From contig JAFRZE010000023.1 of assembly GCA_017442735.1 (NCBI GenBank), forward strand, positions 33,359 to 97,358: 64,000 nucleotides of DNA. The letters run 5' to 3'. This DNA is from Bacillota bacterium (GTDB taxonomy: Bacteria > Bacillota > Clostridia > Lachnospirales > Bianqueaceae). This document shows, piece by piece, positions 23,848-32,390 of this stretch. Every line of letters begins with the position of its first letter. Position 1 is the stretch's first letter. A program made the translations under genes and the position numbers. The notes beneath the pieces are model-generated. The model was not told where the DNA came from and did not search any database. It worked only from the letters and a program-made list of their open reading frames with translations.

Positions 23848-25302
23848 ATGAAGGCTACCTTCAAACCTCATCATTTTCTTGATTTTTTGTATGAACTGGC
23901 GGAAAATGGCGGTGTCTTCGATACATTCAGCCCTTACGGACATATCATGGGCTACTACGGCAACCTGTTATCTGCCGGAAAGATCGATACGATCGTCTTC
24001 ACTTCAGGGGCGGATGATCCCTGCGCACCGTGTCGGAAACTGAATGAGGGTATCTGCGCGGATCTGTTCCCGCCGGATGTTGCCGCCCGTTACGGTGTAG
24101 ATCGAAAATATGACTACAATCTGAAACTGGATCTGACCTTCCATCACGCGCTCCCTGACGTTTTTCCCTTTGACCAGGAAAGGAGCATCGATGAAGTTTT
24201 CTCCATGCTTCAGGAAAAACTGACCCCAGAGATCATTCTGCTCAACTGGCCCCGGGAAAACAGAGTGAAACTGACTTACCGCGGTCTTGCAATGGCGATC
24301 TCAGCCAGAGCCAATCATAAAAAACAAGAGGAGGGATCCCGAATGAAAATCGCGATTCTGGGCGTATGGCATGTCCATGCGGCAGGTTACTGCAAAACAG
24401 CTATGGAAAACGGAGAAGTCGTCGGCTTTTATGAGCCGGATGACGCGCTCGCGGCGGAGTTTCAGAAGGAATGTCCGGTACCCCGCTTTGCCAGTCTGGA
24501 TGAACTCCTGACATCCGATGCGGAAGGAGTCATCGTCTGTTCCGCCACTAATGAACACCCGGATACCATCATCCGGGCAGCGAAAGCCGGCAAAAGGATC
24601 TTTACGGAGAAGGTGCTGGCGCTCACTTCAGCGCAGTGCGAGGAGATCGAAACCGCATTTAAAGAGAACGGTACGTTCTTCACCATATCCTATCCGCAGA
24701 AATACTTCCGGGACAATCGTGCCGTGATCGAAGTTGCAAAGAGCGGAGAACTGGGAAAGATCAATTTCGTCCGTTTCCGGAACTGTCACAACGGAAGCAG
24801 CCGCGACTGGCTTCCCCCTCACTTCTATAACCAAGCGCAGTGCGGCGGCGGCGCGATGATCGATCTCGGTGCCCACGGCATGTATCTGATCCATCAGCTT
24901 CTGGGCCTGCCCTCTTCCGCCGTCTCTCAGTTTACCAGATCCTGCACGGATCCCGGCGCCAACGCGAAAAATACCGATGGCGTGGAAGACAACGCGGTCA
25001 CCGTCATGCAATATGAAAACGGCGCGATCGCGGTAAACGAAACAGGATTCGTCACCAGCTACGCGCCGCCCATCTTCGAAGTCTATGGAGAAAAGGGCTG
25101 GGTAAAAAAAGAAGGGAAAGGAATCGGAGAAGTCACGAAATGCACCGAGACAACAAACGGAGAAATCGTTTCCGTCCCACTCGCGGCGTCCCTTCCGTCT
25201 CCTCTGGAACAGTTCCTCTCGGGAGAGCCCGCGGAAGGCTGCGGCATTACCGAGGCCAAAGCCCTGACCCGTATGATGGAACTGGCTTACGGTCAGTTCT
25301 AG
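23848..25302 (+). CDS. DUF1284-like domain fused to Gfo/Idh/MocA oxidoreductase
   Basis: 484 residues. Residues 1 to ~135 resemble the DUF1284 metal/Fe-S-type domain: FKPHHFLDFL, then GADDPCAPCRKLNEGIC with Cys59, Cys62 and Cys70. Residues 166-484 are a complete Gfo/Idh/MocA NAD(P)-dependent sugar-type dehydrogenase: KIAILGVWHVHAAGY, GVIVCSATNEHPD, the lysine-bearing FTEKVLALT and GGGAMIDLGAHG. A perfect GAGGAGG site followed 8 bases later by ATG 24343 starts the second part in frame, so either a true fusion or two genes that lost the stop between them. GGGAGG precedes the first ATG. Confidence 0.8.
   Translation: MKATFKPHHFLDFLYELAENGGVFDTFSPYGHIMGYYGNLLSAGKIDTIVFTSGADDPCAPCRKLNEGICADLFPPDVAARYGVDRKYDYNLKLDLTFHHALPDVFPFDQERSIDEVFSMLQEKLTPEIILLNWPRENRVKLTYRGLAMAISARANHKKQEEGSRMKIAILGVWHVHAAGYCKTAMENGEVVGFYEPDDALAAEFQKECPVPRFASLDELLTSDAEGVIVCSATNEHPDTIIRAAKAGKRIFTEKVLALTSAQCEEIETAFKENGTFFTISYPQKYFRDNRAVIEVAKSGELGKINFVRFRNCHNGSSRDWLPPHFYNQAQCGGGAMIDLGAHGMYLIHQLLGLPSSAVSQFTRSCTDPGANAKNTDGVEDNAVTVMQYENGAIAVNETGFVTSYAPPIFEVYGEKGWVKKEGKGIGEVTKCTETTNGEIVSVPLAASLPSPLEQFLSGEPAEGCGITEAKALTRMMELAYGQF
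24329..24345 (+). promoter_or_regulatory. Internal ribosome site and in-frame start inside the fusion
   Basis: GAGGAGG, 8-base spacer, ATG at 24343-24345, codon 166 of the ORF, exactly at the start of the oxidoreductase domain. The shorter 319-residue protein is probably also made. Confidence 0.65.
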
Positions 25303-25322
25303 AGATTTTCTGATTCGTTCCT

Positions 25323-25360
25323 ATACAAGAGGCCTATCTTCCGGGCCTCTTGTATTTTTT
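25323..25360. terminator. Bidirectional intrinsic terminator
   Basis: ATACAAGAGGCC (25323-25334) pairs with GGCCTCTTGTAT (25344-25355), followed by five T on the plus strand. It also covers the stop of the leftward membrane-protein gene. Confidence 0.9.
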
Positions 25361-25666
25361 ATAGATCTTCTGGTAGACCATTGGCAGGACCGGTACCGCG
25401 ATCAGCATCAGCGCGATCAGTGTATATCCCGCTGCTTCTACCTTGAAAAGTCCGAGAATGGCACACACCCAGAACACCAGCGAAAAACAGATCCACATGA
25501 TCGCATTCGCACGGTTATACGCAGGGATATCCGCGATCTCCCGCTCTTTTACTGTGGTCCCCGACCAGAACCACATGGGTTTTTTCTTCTTCCAGGCCAT
25601 GATCCCTATTCCCGCGAAGAACAGACCCATCACGATCATAATAGCGGAAAAGATATTGAACTCCAT
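25334..25666 (-). CDS. Small membrane protein, three predicted helices
   Basis: 110 residues. Hydrophobic helices at about 5-24, 50-72 and 77-96, with a cytoplasmic KKKKPMWFWSGT loop and a basic KKYKRP tail. It resembles small integral membrane proteins of unknown function seen in Firmicutes. It lies 20 bases downstream of the PAF-acetylhydrolase-like gene on the same strand and its stop falls inside the terminator hairpin. No role can be assigned. Confidence 0.7.
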   Translation of the reverse strand: MEFNIFSAIMIVMGLFFAGIGIMAWKKKKPMWFWSGTTVKEREIADIPAYNRANAIMWICFSLVFWVCAILGLFKVEAAGYTLIALMLIAVPVLPMVYQKIYKKYKRPGR

Positions 25667-25686
25667 CTTATTTCTCCATAGAAAAA

Positions 25687-26826
25687 TCAGATTTCATCTT
25701 CACTCAGATCCGGATCGCAGACAGATACCGTGATGGCCTCATTGGTCCGGATCTGCGGTTCTTCCTTGATCTTTTTCAGATAAGCATCAAAGAATTCCAG
25801 GTGGCAGCGGCAGAGATTCTCATGCATCACATCAGGATCCAGCTTGCCTACCACCGATTTCATCGGGATCATATGTTTCGCGTCGGCGAACCCCATATGC
25901 CTCATATCATTGAAAAGCACCCTGTATACCGGCTTTGTATGACGGACATAGACCCTTGTTGCCACCGACGCGTTGTCCTTGCAGCTGATCTGCATGAATG
26001 GTTTTGTCAGCACATCCTCCGAATAATCCCCAAACAGCGCTCCATCCATGTTGATGCCGCAGACAAATCTCTTGTCCCTCGCGCAGAGCGCGTACGCCGT
26101 GTCGCCGCCAAAGGAGTGCCCGGCCGCGCCGATCCCTTGATCAAAATCGATCAGATCCGTAAGATGCTGTTTCGCGTATTCCAGCGCTGCCTCCGTATCT
26201 TTCACCCATTCAGGAAGCCGCTTCATCATGAAAGTGCAGTACTTTCTCTGTACCTCATCAAACCGTTTCGCCAGTTCTTCGTCCGTACCGCTGGCCTTCG
26301 TCAGCTTATACATGGCCATGATCCCGCCCAGCATGGGCTGATACATCTTCTTCGAGATGTTTTTGTCAAAGAAAACCGCGGTTCCGTCATCGAACTCCGT
26401 GCACATGGCCTCCATGGAATGGGCCACACAGATCACCACATACCCATGCGAAGCCAGCTCGATACAGAGAAATGAATTCCCTTCCCGGTAAGAATTATGA
26501 CCGGGGTTGAACATGATCAGCGGAAACTTCTTTCCTGGGATCTTCTCGGCATCCGCATAACAGGCAGAAAGGTTAGCTTCCGGGTCTTTTTTGAAATTCG
26601 GGGCTACCATAAAAGAATCCTTAAACCCTTTAATCATGTTGTCTGACAGCGCCACCGTCCTGGAAAGGCCTTCCACGCTTTCCTTCAGCACAGGATAATA
26701 CACTCTCGCCGCCACGCTGCGCATGGTACCCGGCGCCAGGACTTCTTCTCTGTCATCTTTTACTGTATAGGTCAAAGTTCCGACCGCGTATTCTCCTGTG
26801 GGTACGGGCAGTTTTTTCTTACTCAT
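25687..26826 (-). CDS. PAF-acetylhydrolase-like alpha/beta hydrolase
   Basis: 379 residues, no signal peptide. Features of the platelet-activating-factor acetylhydrolase (isoform II) family: PTGEYAVGTLTYTV start, FPLIMFNPGHNSYREGN oxyanion region, the nucleophile elbow GAAGHSFGGDTA, the acid-bearing CGINMDGALFGD strand and a late His in NDMRHMGFAD. It probably hydrolyses short-chain esters of phospholipid-like or other acyl substrates in the cytoplasm. It is flanked on the same strand by a PAS/CPBP protein upstream and a small membrane protein downstream. Confidence 0.8.
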   Translation of the reverse strand: MSKKKLPVPTGEYAVGTLTYTVKDDREEVLAPGTMRSVAARVYYPVLKESVEGLSRTVALSDNMIKGFKDSFMVAPNFKKDPEANLSACYADAEKIPGKKFPLIMFNPGHNSYREGNSFLCIELASHGYVVICVAHSMEAMCTEFDDGTAVFFDKNISKKMYQPMLGGIMAMYKLTKASGTDEELAKRFDEVQRKYCTFMMKRLPEWVKDTEAALEYAKQHLTDLIDFDQGIGAAGHSFGGDTAYALCARDKRFVCGINMDGALFGDYSEDVLTKPFMQISCKDNASVATRVYVRHTKPVYRVLFNDMRHMGFADAKHMIPMKSVVGKLDPDVMHENLCRCHLEFFDAYLKKIKEEPQIRTNEAITVSVCDPDLSEDEI

Positions 26827-26850
26827 GGCTTCTCTTCCTTGTAAAGTCTA

Positions 26851-27882
26851 TCAGTGATCGATCAGGCAAAGCAAGGTCCCGCAGACACCAAAGACCCAAT
26901 GTACGATCCACACACCGAAGAGATTCTTCTGCTTATTATAGAGGATACCTTCCAGTCCTGCCAGGACCGCCGCACCGATCATAAATACAAAGCCAAAATG
27001 AATGTGCATCGCGGCAAAGATCAGGGACGAAAGAATAAGGGCCCGCGCCTTTGGGTGCCTTCCCACGGTGATTCGGTTGAGGTTCCCCTGCACGACGCTG
27101 CGCGCGAGAAACTCCTGAATGCCCGCAGTGAAGATATACAGGATCTGCCGCAATTCGAACCGACGAATATCAAAAAACGGGGCGTCCGGTTCGAAACAGC
27201 CGGGATCGACCAGCCGGCACACCACCTTGAATCCACAAAGGACAACAAAGCAGCATCCCGCGACGATCAGCGCCGTCCGGACGGTTTTCTTCAGACTGTG
27301 GGTCCGTATACCCAGATCCCTCCAGGTGAGGCTCGTCCGCTTTACGATGAATACCAGCATAATAATGCCCAGGATCTCCACACTGTGGGTCAGGAAATCC
27401 GCGGGGAAAGGATGTCCCAGGAATTCCCAGAGCGCATAGAGCAGGATCGATCCGCAGAAACCGAAAAGGAACGTGCTGAACGTCTGCGAGGAATCATTGA
27501 ATTTCTCGGTCATCTCCTCCGCTGTCGTCTCATCGCTCAGCGTGACGACCAGCTGAGCGACGTCCGAATCATACAGAAGAGAACTGGAAAGGACAAAGAC
27601 ATATTTCCTCCCGGACCGTGCCATATAGGGGACTTTTCTGACAGTCGTTTCATCCTTGTTTTCCAGCGCGGAGAAAATGGCTTCCCTGAAACTGTTGTTA
27701 TATTCATTATCCGTCAAAAGCGAAAAGTATTCGCTCGTTTCACGGTAGCCCTCGTCCACCTCCAGCATCCGGGAGGCAGGTCCGTTGACATACAGGATAT
27801 TTCCCTCGCTGTCAAGCACCAGGACCGCATCGTACATATCCCTGAGGACTCGTTCCGAAAATGCGTGTTGAACCTGTTCCAT
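26851..27882 (-). CDS. PAS domain fused to CPBP (CAAX-protease-like) membrane domain
   Basis: 343 residues. Residues ~10-115 form a PAS sensor (YDAVLVLDSEGNILYVN), followed by six or so transmembrane helices of the CPBP/Abi family. The active-site motifs are partly degenerate. The usual EExxxR is Gln256-Glu257-Phe-Leu-Ala-Arg261 (QEFLAR), with Gln replacing the first Glu, while FAAMH (Phe289, His293) is intact. The protein could be a sensor-coupled intramembrane protease or a catalytically weakened relative. PAS-CPBP order in one chain is uncommon. Confidence 0.78.
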   Translation of the reverse strand: MEQVQHAFSERVLRDMYDAVLVLDSEGNILYVNGPASRMLEVDEGYRETSEYFSLLTDNEYNNSFREAIFSALENKDETTVRKVPYMARSGRKYVFVLSSSLLYDSDVAQLVVTLSDETTAEEMTEKFNDSSQTFSTFLFGFCGSILLYALWEFLGHPFPADFLTHSVEILGIIMLVFIVKRTSLTWRDLGIRTHSLKKTVRTALIVAGCCFVVLCGFKVVCRLVDPGCFEPDAPFFDIRRFELRQILYIFTAGIQEFLARSVVQGNLNRITVGRHPKARALILSSLIFAAMHIHFGFVFMIGAAVLAGLEGILYNKQKNLFGVWIVHWVFGVCGTLLCLIDH

Positions 27883-27933
27883 CTCTTCACCGCCTTCCCT
27901 TATTGTTTCATATTGTTATATGGTGATCTTCGT

Positions 27934-28896
27934 CTATCTATATAAGAGATCTTCGCAGAGGCTGGCAATCAGCTCATCTCTGTCCCAGCGTTTTTCGATT
28001 GTTTCTATTACCTTATAATCATCAGGACTCAGCTTAAAGCTTTTTGCCTGGTTCAGGAATTTGTGTATTGCAGTCTCAGGCTCTTCAACAAGGCTGATGC
28101 CGCGGCATGGTACTTCGTCGAGAAGTGCTGCCATAATTCTGCTGATGCAGGTAAAACCTTCCTGACTCAGGCGGCAGTCCAAAAGTGACGCTGCGTCAGA
28201 TTTGTTCCACGTCTCCAGCGCTGTATAAGGCGGTATCACGCCGTTGTCCACTCCTTCTGTCAGAAACCACTGCTTTATTTCCCATGTCTCTGGCTCCAGG
28301 AACACACATGCATGTACCCTGCCCCAGCCGTATACATGTTTTGCAATCTCAAATATCAGGTCGTTGCCGCCGTCCCATTTCTGGATAATGGGCAGGCAAA
28401 ACCAGGTAAATTCATTGCAATAAGCGAGGTCTGTGATGATTTGCTTAAAGCCCTTTAGATGATCTTCCGTTGCTTTATGATGCAGCACAAGACCTATTTT
28501 GACAAGTTCTTTGTCTTTTGCCATGGTAATCAGATGCATGCCGTAAGAATACGCATGTATCGGATTGATCCTGTCAACATTTTCTTCTACGATGTCACAT
28601 AAAGCTCCGCCAAATTCAAGGACTCTCCGGGTCTTTGTAAGCTTCAGAAAGAGTTCGTCCGCAGTATCGATATGCCCTCCCAACATTGCATTCAAAGCAT
28701 CTACAAGAAGGTCTGCCTCTTCATCGTTTAGTTTCCCCGGCTGCGTATGAAAGTAAATGATCCCGTCTTGTGCACCATCAGCGAAAAGAAAGCTGCTTTC
28801 ATCATCTGGATCTTTCGGCAGACTAAAATCGCGAGGAAGCCTCCCTTCACTGAATAGGTTTTCTCTGATAATCGCTAGAATCGGCCTGTCGTACAT
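27934..28896 (-). CDS. Hypothetical protein, 320 residues
   Basis: No domain recognised. The protein is soluble, with motifs such as EFGGALCDIVEENV, WDGGNDLIFEIAKHVYGWGRVHACVFLEPETWEI and FTCISRIMAALLDEVP. Codon use is more AT-rich than the neighbours (many TTT, AAA, TTC/TCT choices), which suggests more recent acquisition. It sits 20 bases downstream of the CDF transporter gene on the same strand. A regulator or enzyme role cannot be distinguished. Confidence 0.7.
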   Translation of the reverse strand: MYDRPILAIIRENLFSEGRLPRDFSLPKDPDDESSFLFADGAQDGIIYFHTQPGKLNDEEADLLVDALNAMLGGHIDTADELFLKLTKTRRVLEFGGALCDIVEENVDRINPIHAYSYGMHLITMAKDKELVKIGLVLHHKATEDHLKGFKQIITDLAYCNEFTWFCLPIIQKWDGGNDLIFEIAKHVYGWGRVHACVFLEPETWEIKQWFLTEGVDNGVIPPYTALETWNKSDAASLLDCRLSQEGFTCISRIMAALLDEVPCRGISLVEEPETAIHKFLNQAKSFKLSPDDYKVIETIEKRWDRDELIASLCEDLLYR

Positions 28897-28916
28897 TTTT
28901 TCTCCTGTACTTTTTA

Positions 28917-30041
28917 TTATTCTTCCGCAAAGTTTGTATCCATCACGACCTGCAGTTTATAATCCGGGAACTCTTTCTGCACGTCGGCCAGGACTTCGCA
29001 GTATACGGCCTTGCGGTCCTTCGCGTCGAAACTGACCACGATATCGAACCTGATCGTCTTTTCTTCCTTTATAAGATAGAAGGCATGCATCTGCAGGACA
29101 TGCTCGTGAGCGAAAACGATCTCGCGTACTTTCTTCTGCATCTCGATGACTTCCTCATCCTTCGTATTGATGGAGTATACACCCACCGCGGTCAGAAGGA
29201 CATGGTGTTCCTGTAGCACCTTCACACTGATCTCGCGGATCAGCTGATCCAGCTGCGCTGCCGAATACGTATCCGGGACTTCGATATGGATGGACCCGTT
29301 CCAGGTGTCCGGTCCGTAATTGTTCAGAACCAGATCATACGCGCCATGGACGTCAGGGAAACTTATGACCGTTTCCTTGATCGCTTTGGCAAGCTCCGCA
29401 TCATTGCGTTCCCCAAGGATCTGTGAGATCGTTTCCCGCAGCATCTCTATGCCGGATTTGATGATCACAACCGAAATGATAGCGCCGAGCCAGGCCTCCA
29501 GCGAGATATGGAAGATCATAAAGATCCCTGCCGCGACCAGCGTAGACAAAGAGATAATAGAATCCAGCGTCGCGTCTTCACCGGAGTTGATCAGTGAATC
29601 CGAATTCACTTTGACGCCTACGCTTTTGACATACCGTCCCAGCACGATCTTGACTACTACGGCAACGCCGACAATGATCAGCGAGACGGTGGTATAATCC
29701 GGCGTCTCCGGATGAATGATCTGCTTCACGGATTCAATAAAGGAAGTGATACCCGCATACAACACGATCACGGAAATGATCATGGCGCTCAGGTATTCGA
29801 TCCGCCCGTATCCAAAGGGATGCTTTTTGTCCGGCTCTTTACCTGCCAGCTTCGTCCCGACGATCGTGATCAGCGAGCTTCCCGCGTCGGATATATTGTT
29901 GACCGCGTCCAGTACGATCGCGATGGAATTCGTCATCAATCCGATGACCGCTTTGAATCCGGCCAGGAAGACATTCGCGATGATTCCGATGATACTGGTC
30001 TTTACGATGGTTTTTTCCCGTGAATCTTTTTGAGTCGTCAT
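28917..30041 (-). CDS. Cation diffusion facilitator exporter (MntE-like residue pattern)
   Basis: 374 residues, six transmembrane helices and a cytoplasmic ferredoxin-like tail, somewhat extended by a second such segment. Family motifs: IVLDAVNNISDAGSS in TM2, KHPFGYGRIEYLSA after it, and SGEDATLDSIIS in TM5. The metal site would be Asn/Asp in TM2 and DxxxD in TM5 rather than His, a pattern described for manganese exporters. Mn(II)/H+ antiport is therefore my inference; Fe or Zn export remains possible. Confidence 0.85.
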   Translation of the reverse strand: MTTQKDSREKTIVKTSIIGIIANVFLAGFKAVIGLMTNSIAIVLDAVNNISDAGSSLITIVGTKLAGKEPDKKHPFGYGRIEYLSAMIISVIVLYAGITSFIESVKQIIHPETPDYTTVSLIIVGVAVVVKIVLGRYVKSVGVKVNSDSLINSGEDATLDSIISLSTLVAAGIFMIFHISLEAWLGAIISVVIIKSGIEMLRETISQILGERNDAELAKAIKETVISFPDVHGAYDLVLNNYGPDTWNGSIHIEVPDTYSAAQLDQLIREISVKVLQEHHVLLTAVGVYSINTKDEEVIEMQKKVREIVFAHEHVLQMHAFYLIKEEKTIRFDIVVSFDAKDRKAVYCEVLADVQKEFPDYKLQVVMDTNFAEE

Positions 30042-30161
30042 TGCTGTCTTTCCCTTTCAGCATTTTTTGATATGAGTAGTTCCCGTTCTGTATGAACAAT
30101 GAACCCCTGTTTCAGTATACACCACAGGAGTTCATTTGAAAAACGTTATTTTCTTTTTTTC

Positions 30162-30869
30162 TCAGCATTGATTTCCTTCTGTCAGACAGATCCGGTCCGC
30201 CTCCACGAAGCAGCTGTGATAATTGACTTTTACACCTGCTTCTCTGGCTCTTTCGAGCGCTCGACCGAATTGTGGTTGCGTCTGATCGTTCGGAAGGACA
30301 AGATGGATCCCATTCATCTGGATGACAAAATCAATACTGCAGAAATATCCTTCCTTTACTGCTTTGGCCAGTTCCTCCAGATGTTTGACTCCCCGCTCTG
30401 TAGGAGCGTCCGGAAAGTATCCGATCCCCGATTGCCTGTCATAGGAAAGAGTACACCCCTTGACTTCATGCAGAAAATGGTTTTCGCCTTTCTCTGCGTA
30501 GAAATCAAACCGTGAGTTTCCGTATGTATATTCCGGTTTTACCCGTTCATAAAGAGATTCCAGGTACAGCTTCATGAGCGCATTCGGCGCCAGAGAGTCT
30601 ACATTGATCCACTCAAATCCCGGTCTGTATACGGAAATCAGATCATATTTCGTCGTTCTTTGGGGACTGTTCATCCTCTGCAGAGTCACTTTTGCCTCCG
30701 GAACAAGCAGTTCTCCCAGCCTGCCCGTGTTCTTCACATGAACCGTTTCCTGCCTGCCGCCGATCATCACTTCCGCTGTAAATCGGTTATTTCTCCTCAA
30801 AAATACTCCGGAGACCGTATGCTCGTAGATGATCTCCGGTTTTTCATTTGTGTTTACCTGTTGATTCAT
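30162..30869 (-). CDS. sfsA: SfsA-family nucleic-acid-binding/nuclease protein
   Basis: 235 residues, the usual length. The N-terminal OB-like part has RRNNRFTAEV and HVKNTGRLGELL. The C-terminal nuclease-like part shows NSRFDFYAE, LHEVKGCTLS, FPDAPTERGVKHLEEL and FVIQM, all hallmarks of SfsA. It binds DNA and in some species regulates sugar genes or acts as a nuclease. It is one base upstream of, not overlapping, the stop of the Pr6Pr-type membrane gene, so the two are probably co-transcribed with the flavodoxin. Confidence 0.93.
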   Translation of the reverse strand: MNQQVNTNEKPEIIYEHTVSGVFLRRNNRFTAEVMIGGRQETVHVKNTGRLGELLVPEAKVTLQRMNSPQRTTKYDLISVYRPGFEWINVDSLAPNALMKLYLESLYERVKPEYTYGNSRFDFYAEKGENHFLHEVKGCTLSYDRQSGIGYFPDAPTERGVKHLEELAKAVKEGYFCSIDFVIQMNGIHLVLPNDQTQPQFGRALERAREAGVKVNYHSCFVEADRICLTEGNQC

Positions 30870-30870
30870 A

Positions 30871-31539
30871 TTATCTGTGACCTTTTCCGATCCTCTCAGC
30901 CAGAAAGATATAAAGCCATCCTATGAATATCAGGAAAAGGAACAGAATCAGGATCCACCATACACAGCCCATATAGGGCAGCCTGTTTGTAAAGCCAAAT
31001 GCTCCGGCGAGGCTTCCCCAGTTCAGGAAAAAGTAAGGGTATCTCTGTCCGCTCGCGAATTCCCATCCCCTGACATATCCGATGCCCGCGTAGATGGCGT
31101 AGAGCAACGGCGGAAGAAGTACGTAAATCACATTTTTCCTTTTGATCCGTACACCTGCCGCTACCACGAAGAAATCAGCGATAGCCGCTGCCGGAACGAT
31201 CACATGTGTGAGTGTGTTCTGTAAGTTCCAGAGTCCCGGTCCTATGGCCGGTACAAGCACCGCGCAGAATACCACTCCAGTAAGCGTGATGGAAACAGTG
31301 CCTACCAGTTTCACAACATACCATACAGGACCAGCTGGCTTTTTCCGAAGCAACAGGAAGCAGCCGATCAGACAGATCAGTGCGATAGCGATATTCGACT
31401 GGATCGTAAAATACATGAATACCCGATTGCCGCCCATGAACGCATGCCTGCCGGCAGAGGCGCTCATGATCGTACCGATGGCGGCCGACAGGATCACGAT
31501 CAACTTCAGAACAAAGCTGATCGTTTTTCTTATCTTCAT
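30871..31539 (-). CDS. Pr6Pr-family membrane protein
   Basis: 222 residues, about six transmembrane helices. The family pattern is recognisable: MYFTIQSNIAIALICL early, FCAVLVPAIGPGLWNLQNTLTHVIVP in the middle, and YPYFFLNWGSLAG then GWLYIFLAE near the end. Its function is unknown; relatives are sometimes compared with androgen-induced hydrolases of fatty acid esters. It overlaps the flavodoxin gene by ATGA (31536-31539). Confidence 0.8.
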   Translation of the reverse strand: MKIRKTISFVLKLIVILSAAIGTIMSASAGRHAFMGGNRVFMYFTIQSNIAIALICLIGCFLLLRKKPAGPVWYVVKLVGTVSITLTGVVFCAVLVPAIGPGLWNLQNTLTHVIVPAAAIADFFVVAAGVRIKRKNVIYVLLPPLLYAIYAGIGYVRGWEFASGQRYPYFFLNWGSLAGAFGFTNRLPYMGCVWWILILFLFLIFIGWLYIFLAERIGKGHR

Positions 31540-32021
31540 TCGCTCTCCTTCGGACTCTTCACTTCCCGGACGAATTTCTCGAGATCATCCGCTCCCTTGA
31601 TCAGTCTGGCGCCCGTGATCTCTCCTTTGCCGTTCAGATAGGGTTTCAGCTTGTCTGCCGATTTTCCCATCCCGCTTCCGCCGGAAGTCGCGAAAAGAAT
31701 GATCTTCTTTCCGCTCCAGTCATAGCTGCTGACGAATGTATTGACGACATTCGGCGCACCGCCGTACCAGATCGGGAATCCGATCAGGACTGTATCATAT
31801 TGATCGAACTGATCGACTTTCCCCTCTACGGGAACTTCCTTGTTCCCGAATTTTTCCTTATTACATCTCGCCAGCGGATTGGTCCAGCGAAGGTCCGCTT
31901 TCGTATAAGGTTTCTCCGGCTTGATCTCAAAGACATCGGCAGCCAGTTTGAAAGCTAACTTCGCCGCTACCTTGGCCGTCGTTCCTTCTGCCGAAAAGTA
32001 AGTTACCAGCATCCTGCTCAT
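31536..32021 (-). CDS. Flavodoxin
   Basis: 161 residues. The FMN phosphate loop is LVTYFSAEGTTAKVA, the isoalloxazine loops include GFPIWYGGAPN and FATSGGSGMGKS. It matches the flavodoxin_4-like group of short FMN electron carriers. It could transfer low-potential electrons to radical-SAM enzymes such as the glycyl-radical activase elsewhere in the window, but no direct link is visible. It is coupled by ATGA to the Pr6Pr membrane gene. Confidence 0.88.
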   Translation of the reverse strand: MSRMLVTYFSAEGTTAKVAAKLAFKLAADVFEIKPEKPYTKADLRWTNPLARCNKEKFGNKEVPVEGKVDQFDQYDTVLIGFPIWYGGAPNVVNTFVSSYDWSGKKIILFATSGGSGMGKSADKLKPYLNGKGEITGARLIKGADDLEKFVREVKSPKESE

Positions 32022-32046
32022 GTTTCAATCTCCTCTCCAAGATTAC

Positions 32047-32250
32047 TCACTTGCTGCTCACATAATTCGTAATGACCCAGTCATACATTTTTAGATCCAG
32101 CTCTCTGCCGCAGTAAGCACAGCGTTTGCCTTCCATCAGCGACAGACTGGCGCCGCAGCCGCGGCATTTCAGGACCGACGCCCCGCAGACAGCCTGTGTT
32201 TTACAGGCAGCCGACTTGATCAGCGTCAGGTTGATTTTGTACCTGCGCAT
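32047..32250 (-). CDS. Small zinc-ribbon protein, perhaps the 3' half of a frameshifted gene
   Basis: 67 codons as drawn. The C-terminal half is convincing: LKCRGCGASLSLMEGKRCAYC is a four-Cys zinc ribbon, followed by ELDLKMYDWVITNY. The first ~20 residues (MRRYKINLTLIK) look like out-of-frame sequence and overlap the 56-residue ORF upstream in another frame. The two may be one ancestral gene broken by a frameshift. It is the last member of the SPFH/Sel1 operon, so a partner role with the zinc-ribbon SPFH protein is plausible. Confidence 0.5.
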   Translation of the reverse strand: MRRYKINLTLIKSAACKTQAVCGASVLKCRGCGASLSLMEGKRCAYCGRELDLKMYDWVITNYVSSK

Positions 32251-32371
32251 TTTCCTTTTCCTTTACCTGGACCTCGTTTCGTCTTTTCAGTTCCTGCTCT
32301 TTATTCTTCAGGTAGTTCAGGTTTTCTTCCCTGTTTTGTATCCTGACACCGATCGGAACATCCGGATGCAT
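32201..32371 (-). CDS. 56-residue hydrophilic protein, perhaps the 5' half of a frameshifted gene
   Basis: Starts at ATG 32371, eight bases after GGGAGG and 20 bases after the Sel1 gene stop. The sequence starts MHPDVPIGVRIQNREENLNY and continues Lys/Glu/Gln-rich and helical to a TAA at 32201. The downstream zinc-ribbon frame begins inside it. If joined by a one-base shift near 32205, the product would be a ~100-residue helical protein ending in a zinc ribbon. Confidence 0.5.
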   Translation of the reverse strand: MHPDVPIGVRIQNREENLNYLKNKEQELKRRNEVQVKEKENAQVQNQPDADQVGCL

Positions 32372-32390
32372 CCATTTCCCCTCCCAAATA

